A stretch of 64,000 bases of DNA, taken from contig NZ_JPWF01000010.1 in assembly GCF_003326675.1 (NCBI RefSeq), positions 124,001 through 188,000 on the forward strand. Reading direction: 5' to 3'. The position numbers and the translations under genes were made by a program. Each line of letters begins with the position of its first letter. The stretch's first letter is position 1. This stretch comes from Thalassospira profundimaris (GTDB lineage Bacteria > Pseudomonadota > Alphaproteobacteria > Rhodospirillales > Thalassospiraceae). The notes under the pieces are model-generated. The model did not search any database, was not told the DNA's origin, and saw only the letters and a list, made by a program, of their open reading frames with translations. This document shows, piece after piece, positions 54,143 to 63,079 of the stretch.

Positions 54143-55711
54143 TCAGTCCTGGCCGTCACCCGGTGCCGGTACGGCCAGACCTTCGTCGGTATATTGGCGC
54201 AATTTGTTGCGCAATGTCCGGATCGAAATCCCCAGAATGTTGGCCGCATGGGTACGGTTGCCAAAGCAATGTTTCAGCGTGTCGATGATCAGATCGCGCT
54301 CGACGTCGGCAACGGTCCGTCCGACAAGGGCGGCGGTGATTGATCCGTCATTGCCACCGGTTCCTGTGCCGTGCTGATCGGTATTCCCGCTGTCGGCTTC
54401 GGCATAGTTCTGTTCAACCGGTGCCTGCGGCGCAGGTGGCGTTGGCGCAGGTGCGCTGGACTGATAGGCCGATGATGCCGCGCCATAGGCCGCATTTGCA
54501 TTGGCATAGGCCGAACTTGCCCGTGCCGAAGCGGATGAAACCGGCGCAGAGGGCGCAGGCGCAGGTGAATGCGGTGCCGGGCTTGCCGGTGCGCGGGCCG
54601 GTTCGCTGCTGCCTGTACCTGAAAGCATGATGGCTTCGGGGCCGATTTCGCCCGGACCGGCAATCAGAACGGCACGATGCATGGTGTTTTCAAGTTCACG
54701 CACATTGCCGCGCCAGTGATGCGACAACAGGCGCTGGATGGCTAGCGGACTGATCGGGCGGATCGGAACATCATTGGCGTCGGAGTATTTTTTGACGAAG
54801 AACTCGGCCAGCACCGGGATATCGTCCGGACGTTCGCGCAATGACGGAATATCAAGATTGACGACATTCAGGCGGAAATACAAATCTTCGCGGAAATTGC
54901 CGGCATTGACTTCGGCCTCAAGATTGCGGTTCGAGGTCGCCAAAATTCGGACATCCACCTTGACCGGGGTTTTGCCGCCCAGACGGTCAATTTCCTTTTC
55001 CTGAATGGCGCGCAGAAGCTTGGCCTGAAGGCGCACATCCATTTCGCTGATTTCATCAAGCAAAAGGGTTCCGCCATTGGCTTCTTCAAACTTGCCGATC
55101 CGGCGGGCTTGTGCACCGGTAAAGGCACCTTTTTCATGACCGAACAGTTCGGATTCCAGAAGGTTATCGGGGATGGCGGCACAGTTCACCGCGACAAACG
55201 GTTTGTCAGAACGGTTCGATTTGCGGTGGACATAGCGCGAAATGATTTCCTTGCCCGTGCCGCTTTCGCCCGTGATCAGGATCGATGCGGAACTGTTGGC
55301 GACCTGTGCGGCAAGGCGCAGGGTTTCTGCCATGCGGGTATCGCGATGGATCAGGGCGTGGCTTTCTTCAGTAACGGCTTCGAAAATAGCGGCAATCAGA
55401 TCGGCTTCGGGGGGAAGGGGGATGAATTCCTGGGCACCAGCCTTGATTGCATTGACCGCACCATTGACGTCATTGCCAATGCCACAAGCCACGACCGGCA
55501 CGAGGATGCGTTCTTTGACCATGGCATCAATCAGGGCTGCGACATCAAGGGCGATGTCAGCCATGACCAGATCAATACGATTGCCGGCACGCAGGATGTT
55601 AAGCGCAGTGGTTACGCTTTCGGCCAACTGGACCGAAGCGCCGCGCGCCATAGCGATCTTGCTGGCTGCGCCTATTTGTCCGCCCAGTCCACCAACGATC
55701 AGTACCTGCAT
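54143..55711 (-). CDS. flbD: Flagellar sigma-54 activator FlbD
   Basis: This 522-residue activator has an N-terminal receiver-like domain starting MQVLIVGGLGGQIGAASKIAM. Asp52 stands at the acceptor place, but the acidic pair that binds magnesium in true receivers is replaced by Gly-Gly. The AAA+ domain has Walker A GESGTGKE, the sigma-54 contact loop GAFTGA in GHEKGAFTGAQARR, and the arginine-rich sensor region RLSHHWRGNVREL-type. A linker of about 80 residues is Ala/Ser/Pro-rich. A Fis-type helix-turn-helix (GNRTHAANILGISIRTLRNKLRQY) ends the chain. In Caulobacter FlbD turns late flagellar genes on and fliF off, controlled by FliX. Confidence 0.93.
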   Translation of the reverse strand: MQVLIVGGLGGQIGAASKIAMARGASVQLAESVTTALNILRAGNRIDLVMADIALDVAALIDAMVKERILVPVVACGIGNDVNGAVNAIKAGAQEFIPLPPEADLIAAIFEAVTEESHALIHRDTRMAETLRLAAQVANSSASILITGESGTGKEIISRYVHRKSNRSDKPFVAVNCAAIPDNLLESELFGHEKGAFTGAQARRIGKFEEANGGTLLLDEISEMDVRLQAKLLRAIQEKEIDRLGGKTPVKVDVRILATSNRNLEAEVNAGNFREDLYFRLNVVNLDIPSLRERPDDIPVLAEFFVKKYSDANDVPIRPISPLAIQRLLSHHWRGNVRELENTMHRAVLIAGPGEIGPEAIMLSGTGSSEPARAPASPAPHSPAPAPSAPVSSASARASSAYANANAAYGAASSAYQSSAPAPTPPAPQAPVEQNYAEADSGNTDQHGTGTGGNDGSITAALVGRTVADVERDLIIDTLKHCFGNRTHAANILGISIRTLRNKLRQYTDEGLAVPAPGDGQD

Positions 55712-55800
55712 AGTCTCATCTCTTTCCGATCATTTCGAAGTGGCCCCGATTGCCAGACCAGACTGGCAGGCACCCGGGGCCGGGATATTCACGTATGGGA

Positions 55801-56595
55801 TCAATCGAAATAGCTGACGCGTTTTGCCGGCGGCAGGATCGAGTTGATCAGCATTTCCAGACGACGCGGGTTTTCCTGACGACCGATGGAAACCGCACCA
55901 ACCATATAGACCGAGTTCAGAAGTTCTTCGTCGCCCGAGTTGCGTTCAAGTTTACCCGCAAGCGGCATGAACACCATGTTGGCCAGAACCGCACCATAGA
56001 AGGTGGTCAAAAGCGCAACGGCCATGGACGGACCAATCGACGAAGGATCATCAAGGTTACCAAGCATCTGCACCAGACCGATCAGCGTCCCGATCAGGCC
56101 CATTGCCGGGGCAACGTCACCGGCTTTGCGCATGATGTTCGCCCCTTTCTGGTGGCGGCCGATGGTGGCGTTCATGTCTTTGCGCATGATCGCCTCGACT
56201 TCTTCGGCAGGGGTGCCGTCAACAACCAGAGACAGGCCTTTCCACAGATATTCTTCGCTTTGCAAACTGTCGAGATGCCCCTGAAGGGACAGCACACCGC
56301 CTTTACGGGCGATTTCGGCAAGTTGCAGGATTTGCAATGCGGCATCTGCCGGGTTACGCGACTTATGGAAAATCGTGCGCATCAGGATTTTGCCAGAGCC
56401 AAGGAACTCGCCAAGGGCAAAACTGACCGCAGTGATTGCTGCCGTACCGCCGATAACAATCAGAACAGAAGGGATATCGATAAACGCACCGGGCGAACCA
56501 CCCAGGAAAATTGCGGCAACCACCAGCGCAAAGCCAATGATCAGTCCCCCGACTGTCGCAATGTCAAACGACGTTTTAGTCCCCCCTTCGGCCAT
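55801..56595 (-). CDS. motA: Flagellar stator protein MotA/PomA
   Basis: This 264-residue protein has four membrane helices: two near the start (VGGLIIGFALVVAAIFLGG, SVLIVIGGTAAITAVSFALG) and two after the cytoplasmic loop (APAMGLIGTLIGLVQML, MAVALLTTFYGAVLANMVFMPLAGKL). The GLIGTLIGLVQML and YGAVLAN motifs and length match the PomA-like rather than enteric MotA subgroup, and PomA proteins often use sodium. Its partner motB/pomB is not in the window. It is placed between fliN and flbD. Confidence 0.9.
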   Translation of the reverse strand: MAEGGTKTSFDIATVGGLIIGFALVVAAIFLGGSPGAFIDIPSVLIVIGGTAAITAVSFALGEFLGSGKILMRTIFHKSRNPADAALQILQLAEIARKGGVLSLQGHLDSLQSEEYLWKGLSLVVDGTPAEEVEAIMRKDMNATIGRHQKGANIMRKAGDVAPAMGLIGTLIGLVQMLGNLDDPSSIGPSMAVALLTTFYGAVLANMVFMPLAGKLERNSGDEELLNSVYMVGAVSIGRQENPRRLEMLINSILPPAKRVSYFD

Positions 56596-56616
56596 AGTCG
56601 CATATCCTCTCTTGCG

Positions 56617-56979
56617 TTAGCTTTTCTCTGATTTGATGATTTCCGTCATGGTCACGCCAAGACGGTCTTCGACAACCACCACTTCGCCACGTGCGACCAG
56701 ACGGTTGTTCACATAGATATCAATAGCTTCACCAACTTTACGGTCAAGCTCTACGACAGCACCACGACCAAGTTTCAGCAACTGGCTGACCTGCATGGTT
56801 GCTTTGCCAAGGACTGCGGAAACCTGAACGGGAATATCGTAGACGGCCTCAAGGTCTTTGGAGGTCTTCATTTGCTCGCCACCGGCTTCGGCAGCAGCAA
56901 GAAGTTCGGTGCCTTCGCCCTCTAGCTCGATGTGATCACCGTCGAGTTCCGAGAGTTCAAGATCGTCATCTTCAGCCAT
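56617..56979 (-). CDS. fliN: Flagellar motor switch protein FliN
   Basis: This is a 120-residue protein. After an acidic N-terminus comes the surface-presentation domain DIPVQVSAVLGKATMQVSQLLKLGRGAVVELDRKVGEAIDIYVNNRLVARGEVVVVEDRLGVTMTEI, the standard FliN fold of the C-ring. It overlaps the fliH stop by eight bases. FliM and FliG, its partners, are not in the window. Confidence 0.96.
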   Translation of the reverse strand: MAEDDDLELSELDGDHIELEGEGTELLAAAEAGGEQMKTSKDLEAVYDIPVQVSAVLGKATMQVSQLLKLGRGAVVELDRKVGEAIDIYVNNRLVARGEVVVVEDRLGVTMTEIIKSEKS

Positions 56980-58453
56980 TTTCGTCTCCTGCGTCTTTGG
57001 TCGGTTGCTTTACAGCAGCCATTTTTTCGGCGTCTGCGGGATTTGCGGGCGATGCAGTGGCGGTATGTGACCCTTGCGGATTTTGTTGCCCCTGTGGTGC
57101 CGCTGGTGCGGCTTGTGGTTGCTGTACTGCGCCGGGTGTTTGCCCTGATGACCCCTGGCCGGTCGGTCGCTGCGTCGCACCTGCTTGCGATGGTGCCTGT
57201 GCGCCCCCTTGTGTTCCGGTCGGGTTCTGGACTTGGCCCGGTTTTGCCTCGCTTGCTGGTCCTGTTGCCGATTGTGGTCCTGGTGCGGGTGCCTGCGCCT
57301 GATCTACCCGATTTTCCAGTGAGTTGTCGGGCCTTGGCATCGCATTATTTGTCGATGTTTGCACATTCTGCGCGTTGGTGCCATTGCCTTCTTTGGATTG
57401 TACGCCTGCCGGGTTTGCTGCCTGCGGTCGCGGAGCTTGCAAAGGTGGCGCTACATTTCCCTGACCCGTGTTGGCAGATGGTGTTGCAGCCGGTTGGACT
57501 GGTTGCGCAGGTACTTGCTGCGGGTGCCCGGTATTTTGGGGCGCAGGCTGCTGTGCCGGTCGCTGCTGTGGCGCGACAGACGTACCATTTTGCGGGGCGG
57601 ACGGTGGTGTTTGAGGTGCCGTTTGGGCCGGCGCTTGTGGGGCCGCCGCGCCAATCGGCTTTGCCGGGGGCTGTGCGGGGGCAGGGGTGGCCTGTATTTT
57701 GGGATCACCCATATCGCTTTTGGGCAAGTCATGTTCACTGGCATGCAGGGCAAGGGCATTATCAACGATGCCGTTGATTTCGGCCCAGACGCGCGCGCTG
57801 TCACGCACCGCGGTGCCATCACCCCACGACACCATGCAATCACCAACCGCAACATCGGGTTCGCCAACCACGACAACCTTGCCCGAGAAACCGCGTGAAT
57901 CGGCGATGCGCTGCGCGACATCCCCCAGCTGTTTTTCAAGCTCGGGATTAACCTTGATCATGACCTTCGGGGCATCAAACAGATTGGCCAGGCATTGACG
58001 GATGATGTCTTCGATCTCGACCAGTTGATATTGCTTTGACCAGGCAGGGGCGAGTTTACGGATCACACCAAGGGCAACGTGAATGGCGTCCTCGTTGATT
58101 TTGGCATTGGCGCGCTTCTGCTGTTCGTCGATCTGACCGAGCTTTTCGGCGATCACGGATTCAACGTCGCCGATTGCCTTTTCGACTGAGGCCATAACTT
58201 CCTGAAAGCCTTGTTCAAGACCTTGGGCATGACCTTCGGCGTGGCCTTGTGCGTGGGCTTTTTGTTCTGCCTCGGCAACCATCTGGGTTGCCTGTTCTTC
58301 AGTGTAGATGGCGGGTGGCGGTGGCGGCGTATCGTCCTGCTTCTTCTTTTTCTTTTTGCCAAGCTCGTAATGATCATCGCTGTCGCCTGCAGACCGGATA
58401 ACATTGTCTGCATCGTCGAAGCTTAGAGCAAATGTGAACTTTTCAATGGCCAT
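56972..58453 (-). CDS. fliH: Flagellar assembly protein FliH with long Pro/Gln/Ala-rich tail
   Basis: This protein has 493 residues against about 230 in E. coli. The N-terminal 40 residues include a lysine run, KKKKKK. The next 200 follow FliH: a coiled coil with small-residue repeats (AEQKAHAQGHAEGHAQGLEQGF) and the V-type stator-like domain ending near WAEINGIVDNALAL. From about 255 to the end the chain is low-complexity Pro, Gln, Ala, Gly and Thr. FliH dimers hold FliI at the export gate through their C-terminal domain, so the added tail lies next to the FliI contact. Gene position after fliF, without fliG, is noted separately. Confidence 0.92.
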   Translation of the reverse strand: MAIEKFTFALSFDDADNVIRSAGDSDDHYELGKKKKKKQDDTPPPPPAIYTEEQATQMVAEAEQKAHAQGHAEGHAQGLEQGFQEVMASVEKAIGDVESVIAEKLGQIDEQQKRANAKINEDAIHVALGVIRKLAPAWSKQYQLVEIEDIIRQCLANLFDAPKVMIKVNPELEKQLGDVAQRIADSRGFSGKVVVVGEPDVAVGDCMVSWGDGTAVRDSARVWAEINGIVDNALALHASEHDLPKSDMGDPKIQATPAPAQPPAKPIGAAAPQAPAQTAPQTPPSAPQNGTSVAPQQRPAQQPAPQNTGHPQQVPAQPVQPAATPSANTGQGNVAPPLQAPRPQAANPAGVQSKEGNGTNAQNVQTSTNNAMPRPDNSLENRVDQAQAPAPGPQSATGPASEAKPGQVQNPTGTQGGAQAPSQAGATQRPTGQGSSGQTPGAVQQPQAAPAAPQGQQNPQGSHTATASPANPADAEKMAAVKQPTKDAGDENG

Positions 58454-58480
58454 CTAACTGCTGAACCGCCTCAAGCGACA

Positions 58481-58505
58481 AAAGGAAGGCAGCCAGAAGG
58501 CTGCC
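58481..58505 (-). terminator. Hairpin between fliF and fliH
   Basis: On the minus strand GGCAGCC-TTCT-GGCTGCC forms a 7-bp stem with a tetraloop, followed by TTCCTTTTG. It lies in the 77-base gap between fliF and fliH and could act as a partial terminator or mRNA stabiliser inside the operon. Confidence 0.5.
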
Positions 58506-58530
58506 AGTGAGCCGACGGCTGATCGGAAAA

Positions 58531-60180
58531 TCAGTTTTCCTGATACAGCCAGTTGCGAATGATCGAAAGAGCTTCTTCCGGATGCTTTTCCACGATTTCG
58601 CCGATTTTCTTGACCGAAGAAGCCTTAACGCGACCTTCAACCTGCGACAGATTGATCAGTTCCTCGCCGTCATCCATACCCGGTGCCATCGGTACAGGGG
58701 CCGGGCCTTCCAGCGCCGGTGTACCATCGGCAGTCATATCATCCGCCAGAAGCTGGCGCTGGGCCATGTCAGCGGCACTTGGCAGAGTTTCGAACGCACG
58801 GGTCAGGAGCGGGCGAACAACCAGCAGGATGACCAGGATGGCGACGATGGCAAGAACCAGCATCTCGGCGATGCGGAAGATTTCTGCCTTATCAAGACCA
58901 AGGAATGTTTCGATCTCTTCATCGGGGAACAGATCGCCAGCGTCGGCAAACTGCATATTGATGACTTCGACCTGGTCGCTGCGCTGGGGATCATAGCCAA
59001 TCGCGCTGCGAACAAGGGCCGCTATCTTTTCGAGATCTTCGGGGGAACGTTCCTGATATTGACGTTCACCATTTTCATCCGTGGTATAGGTGCCGTCGAC
59101 CAGAACCGCAACAGTAACACGGGAAATCTCGCCGATTTCCTTGATCTGCGTGGTGGTCGTTTTGGAAATCTCGTAGTTTACCGTTTCTTCTGATCGGGTT
59201 TCCTGACTTTGGGCCCCGGCACCGTTTGCGCCACCCAGATTGGGGTCAGGCAGGTTATTTTGCAGGGTTACAGGATCAGTGCCCTCGGTCTCGGAATTGG
59301 TCGAGCTTTCGTCGATCGTCTGACTGGAACGCACAACCCGTTCGTCAGGGTTGAAGCGTTCATCAGCAGTTGTGATCTTGTTGAAGTTCATTTCAACCGC
59401 GACTTCGGCGCGGACTTCACCATAGCCGAGTGACCGGGACAGAAGGTCTTCGATGGTGTTGCGCAGGCGGCTTTCGGTGCGGATGCGCATTTCATCGGCG
59501 GTCTGGGTCAGGAAGGTCGAAGACTGTTGTTCGCCGTCACCACGTGCAAGCAGCCGGCCGCGTTCATCAATGATCGAAACCTTGCTGGGCTGAAGTTGCG
59601 GGACAGCGGCGGACACAAGGTGCTGGATGGCAACAACCTGTTCCGGTTTAAGTTCGCCACCCGCCATTTTAACCGCAATAGAAGCACTGGCTTCCTGTGT
59701 TTCGCGCGAGAACATCTGACGTTTCGGCAAAACAAGGTGGACACGGGCCTGCTGAATGGACTGGATGGATGCAATCGTGCGCGCCAGTTCGCCTTCGAGG
59801 GCGCGAACATGGTTGATGTTCTGCTCGAAACTGGTGGCACCAAAACCGTCGGAATTGTCAAAAAGCTCGTAACCGACAGACCCACCTGCGGGCAGGCCGC
59901 TTTCGGCCATGCTCAGACGCATGCGGTTGACCTGATCGGACGGAACAAGAATTTCGGTGCCGCCATTGAGAAGCTGATACTGGACCTGCTGATCTTCAAG
60001 GCGGTTTACGATCTGGCTGGCATCTGCAGGCGACAGATCGCGATACAGCAGTTCCATATTCGGGGCGGATACACGCATGATCAGGAAGGCAAAGAAGACA
60101 AGCAGCAACACGCCCACGCCGCTGATAGCCATCAGGCGTGTAGGTCCAAGACTTTTGAGTGTTTGCAACAAGCCGCCCAC
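58531..60180 (-). CDS. fliF: Flagellar MS-ring protein FliF
   Basis: This 549-residue protein starts with GTG (GGAG ten bases upstream). Two membrane helices flank the periplasmic part: LMAISGVGVLLLVFFAFLIMRV near residue 25 and IAEMLVLAIVAILVILLVVRPLL near 440. Between them are the YscJ-type domains (ELLYRDLSPADASQIVNRLEDQQVQYQL, GLPAGGSVGYELFD, QARVHLVLPKRQMFSRE). The C-terminal VKASSVKKIGEIVEKHPEEALSIIRNWLYQEN is the FliG-binding segment, so a FliG partner is expected elsewhere. FliF builds the ring in the inner membrane that seeds flagellar assembly. Confidence 0.97.
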   Translation of the reverse strand: MGGLLQTLKSLGPTRLMAISGVGVLLLVFFAFLIMRVSAPNMELLYRDLSPADASQIVNRLEDQQVQYQLLNGGTEILVPSDQVNRMRLSMAESGLPAGGSVGYELFDNSDGFGATSFEQNINHVRALEGELARTIASIQSIQQARVHLVLPKRQMFSRETQEASASIAVKMAGGELKPEQVVAIQHLVSAAVPQLQPSKVSIIDERGRLLARGDGEQQSSTFLTQTADEMRIRTESRLRNTIEDLLSRSLGYGEVRAEVAVEMNFNKITTADERFNPDERVVRSSQTIDESSTNSETEGTDPVTLQNNLPDPNLGGANGAGAQSQETRSEETVNYEISKTTTTQIKEIGEISRVTVAVLVDGTYTTDENGERQYQERSPEDLEKIAALVRSAIGYDPQRSDQVEVINMQFADAGDLFPDEEIETFLGLDKAEIFRIAEMLVLAIVAILVILLVVRPLLTRAFETLPSAADMAQRQLLADDMTADGTPALEGPAPVPMAPGMDDGEELINLSQVEGRVKASSVKKIGEIVEKHPEEALSIIRNWLYQEN

Positions 60181-60400
60181 GTTCGACTGCTCCGAAACCG
60201 AATTTAACCACTGTCCCCGATGCAGGTCGGCCCATACAGAAATCGACCAGCATCAACAACGAATAGTTCTCCATGCTGAAGAACAGGTTAACAACCGGCA
60301 ATTTTTGCCCAGTTAGCTGATTCAAATTCGCCAGTGATTTGAATCATTTGTATCTTTGTTAACCGAAATGGCCTGCATTTAATGTAGTGCGTGATTGTGC

Positions 60401-60429
60401 CAAAAAGAAGCCCGGCAAAAATGCCGGGC
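60401..60429 (-). terminator. Terminator after flgE
   Basis: GCCCGGC (60410-60416) and GCCGGGC (60423-60429) form a 7-bp stem with a 6-base loop, followed on the minus strand by TTCTTTTTGG. Confidence 0.8.
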
Positions 60430-60450
60430 GAGTCCCTGTATATGCAGAAC

Positions 60451-60478
60451 GTGACAGGGCGCGTTAACGCCCTGTCAC
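60451..60478 (-). other. Second stem-loop in the flgE 3' region
   Basis: GTGACAGGGCG and CGCCCTGTCAC form a perfect 11-bp stem around CGTTAA, nine bases past the flgE stop and ahead of the terminator. It probably protects the hook mRNA 3' end. Confidence 0.6.
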
Positions 60479-60487
60479 AGAAATCAA

Positions 60488-62233
60488 TTACCGTTTGATC
60501 CGGATCAGCTCGTCGAGCATTTCGTCGGTGGTGGTAATCGTCTTGGTGTTCGCAGAATAGGCACGCTGGGTGACGATCATGTTGGTGAATTCTTCACCGA
60601 GATCGACGTTCGACCCTTCGAGTGCCGATGCGACAACGTTACCCGCACCGTTCAGACCCGGTTCACGCAACAGGTAATCACCCGACTCACGTGTCTGGCG
60701 ATAAACGTTGCCGGTGTGGTTTTCCAGTTCATCAGCTGCTTCGAACGTTGCAATTGCCAGTTTGTAAACCGGACGTTTGACGCCGTTGGCAAACTCGACC
60801 TGAAGGAAGCCCTCCTCGGTCAGGGCATAGTTCACCATGGTCCCGGCCTGGGCACCGTTCTGGTTGATGAAGTGGGTGGTGTAGTTGACAAGGTTACCGT
60901 TGGCATCTGCACCCGCCGCAAACTGCGTGATACCGTTACTCAGACCAAGAGTACCGAAATCAAGGGTGATCGTGCTGTCTTCGGAACCATTGGTCCACTC
61001 AGCCGAGATATCGGCATTCGAAAGGGCACCGGTGGTACCGACGGTCACCCCGCCGATGGTCGCTGCGACACCGTTAAAGGTCTGCAAGTTGCCCGCGCCA
61101 TCAAAGGTCAAAGTACCCGCCTGGATCAGGCCGTTCGGGTGGTCCGCGGCGTCGAGGTGGCCTGCAGTCGTCTGACCGGTCAATTCAAACGCCCAGCGGT
61201 TCTGACCGAGTTTGACCACTTGAAGGTTGACCGTATGGGAAGAACCAAGTGAGTCATAAATCGTGACAGGCATGGTGTTGTCTTCGTCAACGGTACCGGT
61301 AGCAAGGTCACCAGCGGTATATGTCGGGGCAAGCGTACCAGGGACGCCGGCAAAGTTGATACCGGTTGCACTGAACGGCGTGCCGGTTAGGTTGGCGATC
61401 GTCACGCCCTGGTCAGCAAAGGCACCGGTCAGGGTCAGGGTGTCGTTTGTACCAGTTGTGGTGGTCGTTGCCGTGATGCCGGTGACGGCACTGATGGCAG
61501 CAGCCAGATCTTCAAGTGTATCGCCGGTATTGATGGTGATGGTCGTGGTGGTGCCATCATGGGTGATCGTGAACTGGTCGCCGTTGTTAATACCGGCAAG
61601 AGTGGTCAGATCGGTGGTGTCGTAATCGATACCAAGTGTCGTCGAGGTCGAGGTCCCGCCTGTAACGGCTGTTTCATCGGCGTTCAGGTTGGCGCCAAAC
61701 TCGATATTCGTTGTCGATGCCGCAGCCGTCAGGATCGAGTTGATATCAAGAACCTGAAGGTCGGTAACAGCCGAGCTGTTCGACGAGGTGACGTTCCCGT
61801 CCGCATCCAGAAGCGTACCTTCACGGTCGGTTGCCCAACCCTGAACGTAGTAACCGGCGGTGTTGCGCAGGTAACCATCGTTATCGGGTTTGAAGTCACC
61901 GGCACGGGTAAAGAACAATTCGTCGTTGGTACCCGGGTTTGACGTATCGCGAACGATAAAGAAGCCGTCACCGGAAATTGCGGCAGCCGTGTTTGACGAA
62001 GTTGCCTGCAACAAGCCTTGCTTGCTGATCAGAGCGGTCGGGTGAAACAGCACGCCGCCCGGAGTATAGCGGGTGTTGGACGCGGTTTCGGTTACCAGGG
62101 TCGAGAAACGACCGACAGTTCCCTTATACCCGACGGTATTGAGGTTGGAGATGTTGTCCGAAATGACGCCCAGGTTCTGCGACTGCGCGTTCAGGCCGGA
62201 AACACCGGAAATCATTGCACCAAAAAGGCTCAT
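60488..62233 (-). CDS. flgE: Flagellar hook protein FlgE
   Basis: This 581-residue protein is longer than E. coli FlgE (402). The N-terminal rod/hook signature is MSLFGAMISGVSGLNAQSQNLGVISDNISNLNTVGYKGTV, and the C-terminal one is LEGSNVDLGEEFTNMIVTQRAYSANTKTITTTDEMLDELI. The middle holds extra surface domains rich in Thr, Gly and Asp (about residues 180-330). It is exported and polymerises into the hook under the FlgD cap. It follows flgD by 49 bases. Confidence 0.97.
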   Translation of the reverse strand: MSLFGAMISGVSGLNAQSQNLGVISDNISNLNTVGYKGTVGRFSTLVTETASNTRYTPGGVLFHPTALISKQGLLQATSSNTAAAISGDGFFIVRDTSNPGTNDELFFTRAGDFKPDNDGYLRNTAGYYVQGWATDREGTLLDADGNVTSSNSSAVTDLQVLDINSILTAAASTTNIEFGANLNADETAVTGGTSTSTTLGIDYDTTDLTTLAGINNGDQFTITHDGTTTTITINTGDTLEDLAAAISAVTGITATTTTTGTNDTLTLTGAFADQGVTIANLTGTPFSATGINFAGVPGTLAPTYTAGDLATGTVDEDNTMPVTIYDSLGSSHTVNLQVVKLGQNRWAFELTGQTTAGHLDAADHPNGLIQAGTLTFDGAGNLQTFNGVAATIGGVTVGTTGALSNADISAEWTNGSEDSTITLDFGTLGLSNGITQFAAGADANGNLVNYTTHFINQNGAQAGTMVNYALTEEGFLQVEFANGVKRPVYKLAIATFEAADELENHTGNVYRQTRESGDYLLREPGLNGAGNVVASALEGSNVDLGEEFTNMIVTQRAYSANTKTITTTDEMLDELIRIKR

Positions 62234-62282
62234 TTTTCTTCTCCTGCACTTACAGGGTGTTGATCAAATCGGAAGAAAGCCC

Positions 62283-63059
62283 TCAGGCTGCTTCGTCCTG
62301 TTCGTCACTTCCGTTATCATTGCCGCCATCGCCGCTATCGGCTGTGTCTTCGGTTCCATTCGCGCCCAACTTAACGTTGGTAAGGGTCGAGAACGGAACT
62401 GCAACATCGCCAATACGCAGATAGATGTCGTCATCATCAATATCGACACTGTCGACGGTTCCGATGATGCCGACAGCAACAGATGCCGGATCACCGTCTT
62501 CGTCAGTAAAGGTGTCACCATTTGCGGCCAGCGGCTTGACAACAAGCGTGTAGGCGCCTTCGGCCTGTTCAACGCCACTGTTGTTCTTGCCGTCCCAGGT
62601 AAAGGTCTGGAGGCCGGAAACGTCGGTGAGTTCTTCCGAGTAAACCGTTTTGCCGCTTTGATCCTGGATCTGCAGTTGCAAGCGCGGAACTTCCGGCGAA
62701 ACGTTGTATTTGTATTTGAGCTCGCCACCGTCTTCGAGCCAGTTGGTATCGCCAACCGCTTCGATTTCTGCGCCGACATAAGACAGGGCAGAAAGCTGAC
62801 GTTGCTGACTTTGCATCGCGATCAGGTTTTCAAGGTTTTTATTGCTCTGAATACCCTGCTCAACCTGGGCGAACTGGCTCAGCTGGTCCGTGAATTTGTC
62901 ACTTTCCATCGGCGAGGTCGGGTCCTGGTTCTTAAGCTGCGTGGTCAGAAGCGTCAGGAACGTGTCAAAGTTCTGGGCAAGCTGACTGGCGGAGCTGCTG
63001 GACGCGGCATTGGTGTCATTTTGTGACAGACCAATGTTGGTCAGGGATGAAATGGCCAT
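62283..63059 (-). CDS. flgD: Flagellar hook capping protein FlgD
   Basis: This is a 258-residue protein. The N-terminal export/capping region is FDTFLTLLTTQLKNQDPTSPMESDKFTDQLSQFAQVEQGIQ, with the NQDPxxPM motif. A FlgD Ig-like domain follows (YKYNVSPEVPRLQLQIQDQSGKTVY, FTWDGKNNSG). The C-terminal 25 residues are strongly acidic (DTADSGDGGNDNGSDEQDEAA), an extension not usual in FlgD. It lies between fliK and flgE. Confidence 0.95.
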   Translation of the reverse strand: MAISSLTNIGLSQNDTNAASSSSASQLAQNFDTFLTLLTTQLKNQDPTSPMESDKFTDQLSQFAQVEQGIQSNKNLENLIAMQSQQRQLSALSYVGAEIEAVGDTNWLEDGGELKYKYNVSPEVPRLQLQIQDQSGKTVYSEELTDVSGLQTFTWDGKNNSGVEQAEGAYTLVVKPLAANGDTFTDEDGDPASVAVGIIGTVDSVDIDDDDIYLRIGDVAVPFSTLTNVKLGANGTEDTADSGDGGNDNGSDEQDEAA

Positions 63060-63079
63060 GGGATTGTCCCTTTACCTTT

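Larger units (their letters stand above)
60181..60487. promoter_or_regulatory. fliF upstream region and flgE 3' region
   Basis: The fliF promoter must lie here on the minus strand. Three TTAAC elements (60204-60208, GTTAAC 60287-60292 and GTTAAC 60358-60363) resemble CtrA half-sites, in keeping with CtrA control of fliF in Caulobacter. I see no exact sigma-54 promoter. The right part holds two hairpins that end the flgE transcript. Confidence 0.4.

Noticed and set aside
56932-57898. Plus-strand open frames opposite fliH
   Set aside because: They mirror the Pro/Gln/Ala-rich tail of FliH and translate to Leu/Arg/Val-rich low complexity.
60385-60405. Sigma-54-type promoter on the minus strand (TTGGCACAATCACGCAC)
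   Set aside because: GG and GC elements are nine rather than ten bases apart, the -12 TTGC is absent, and the site lies close to the flgE terminator.
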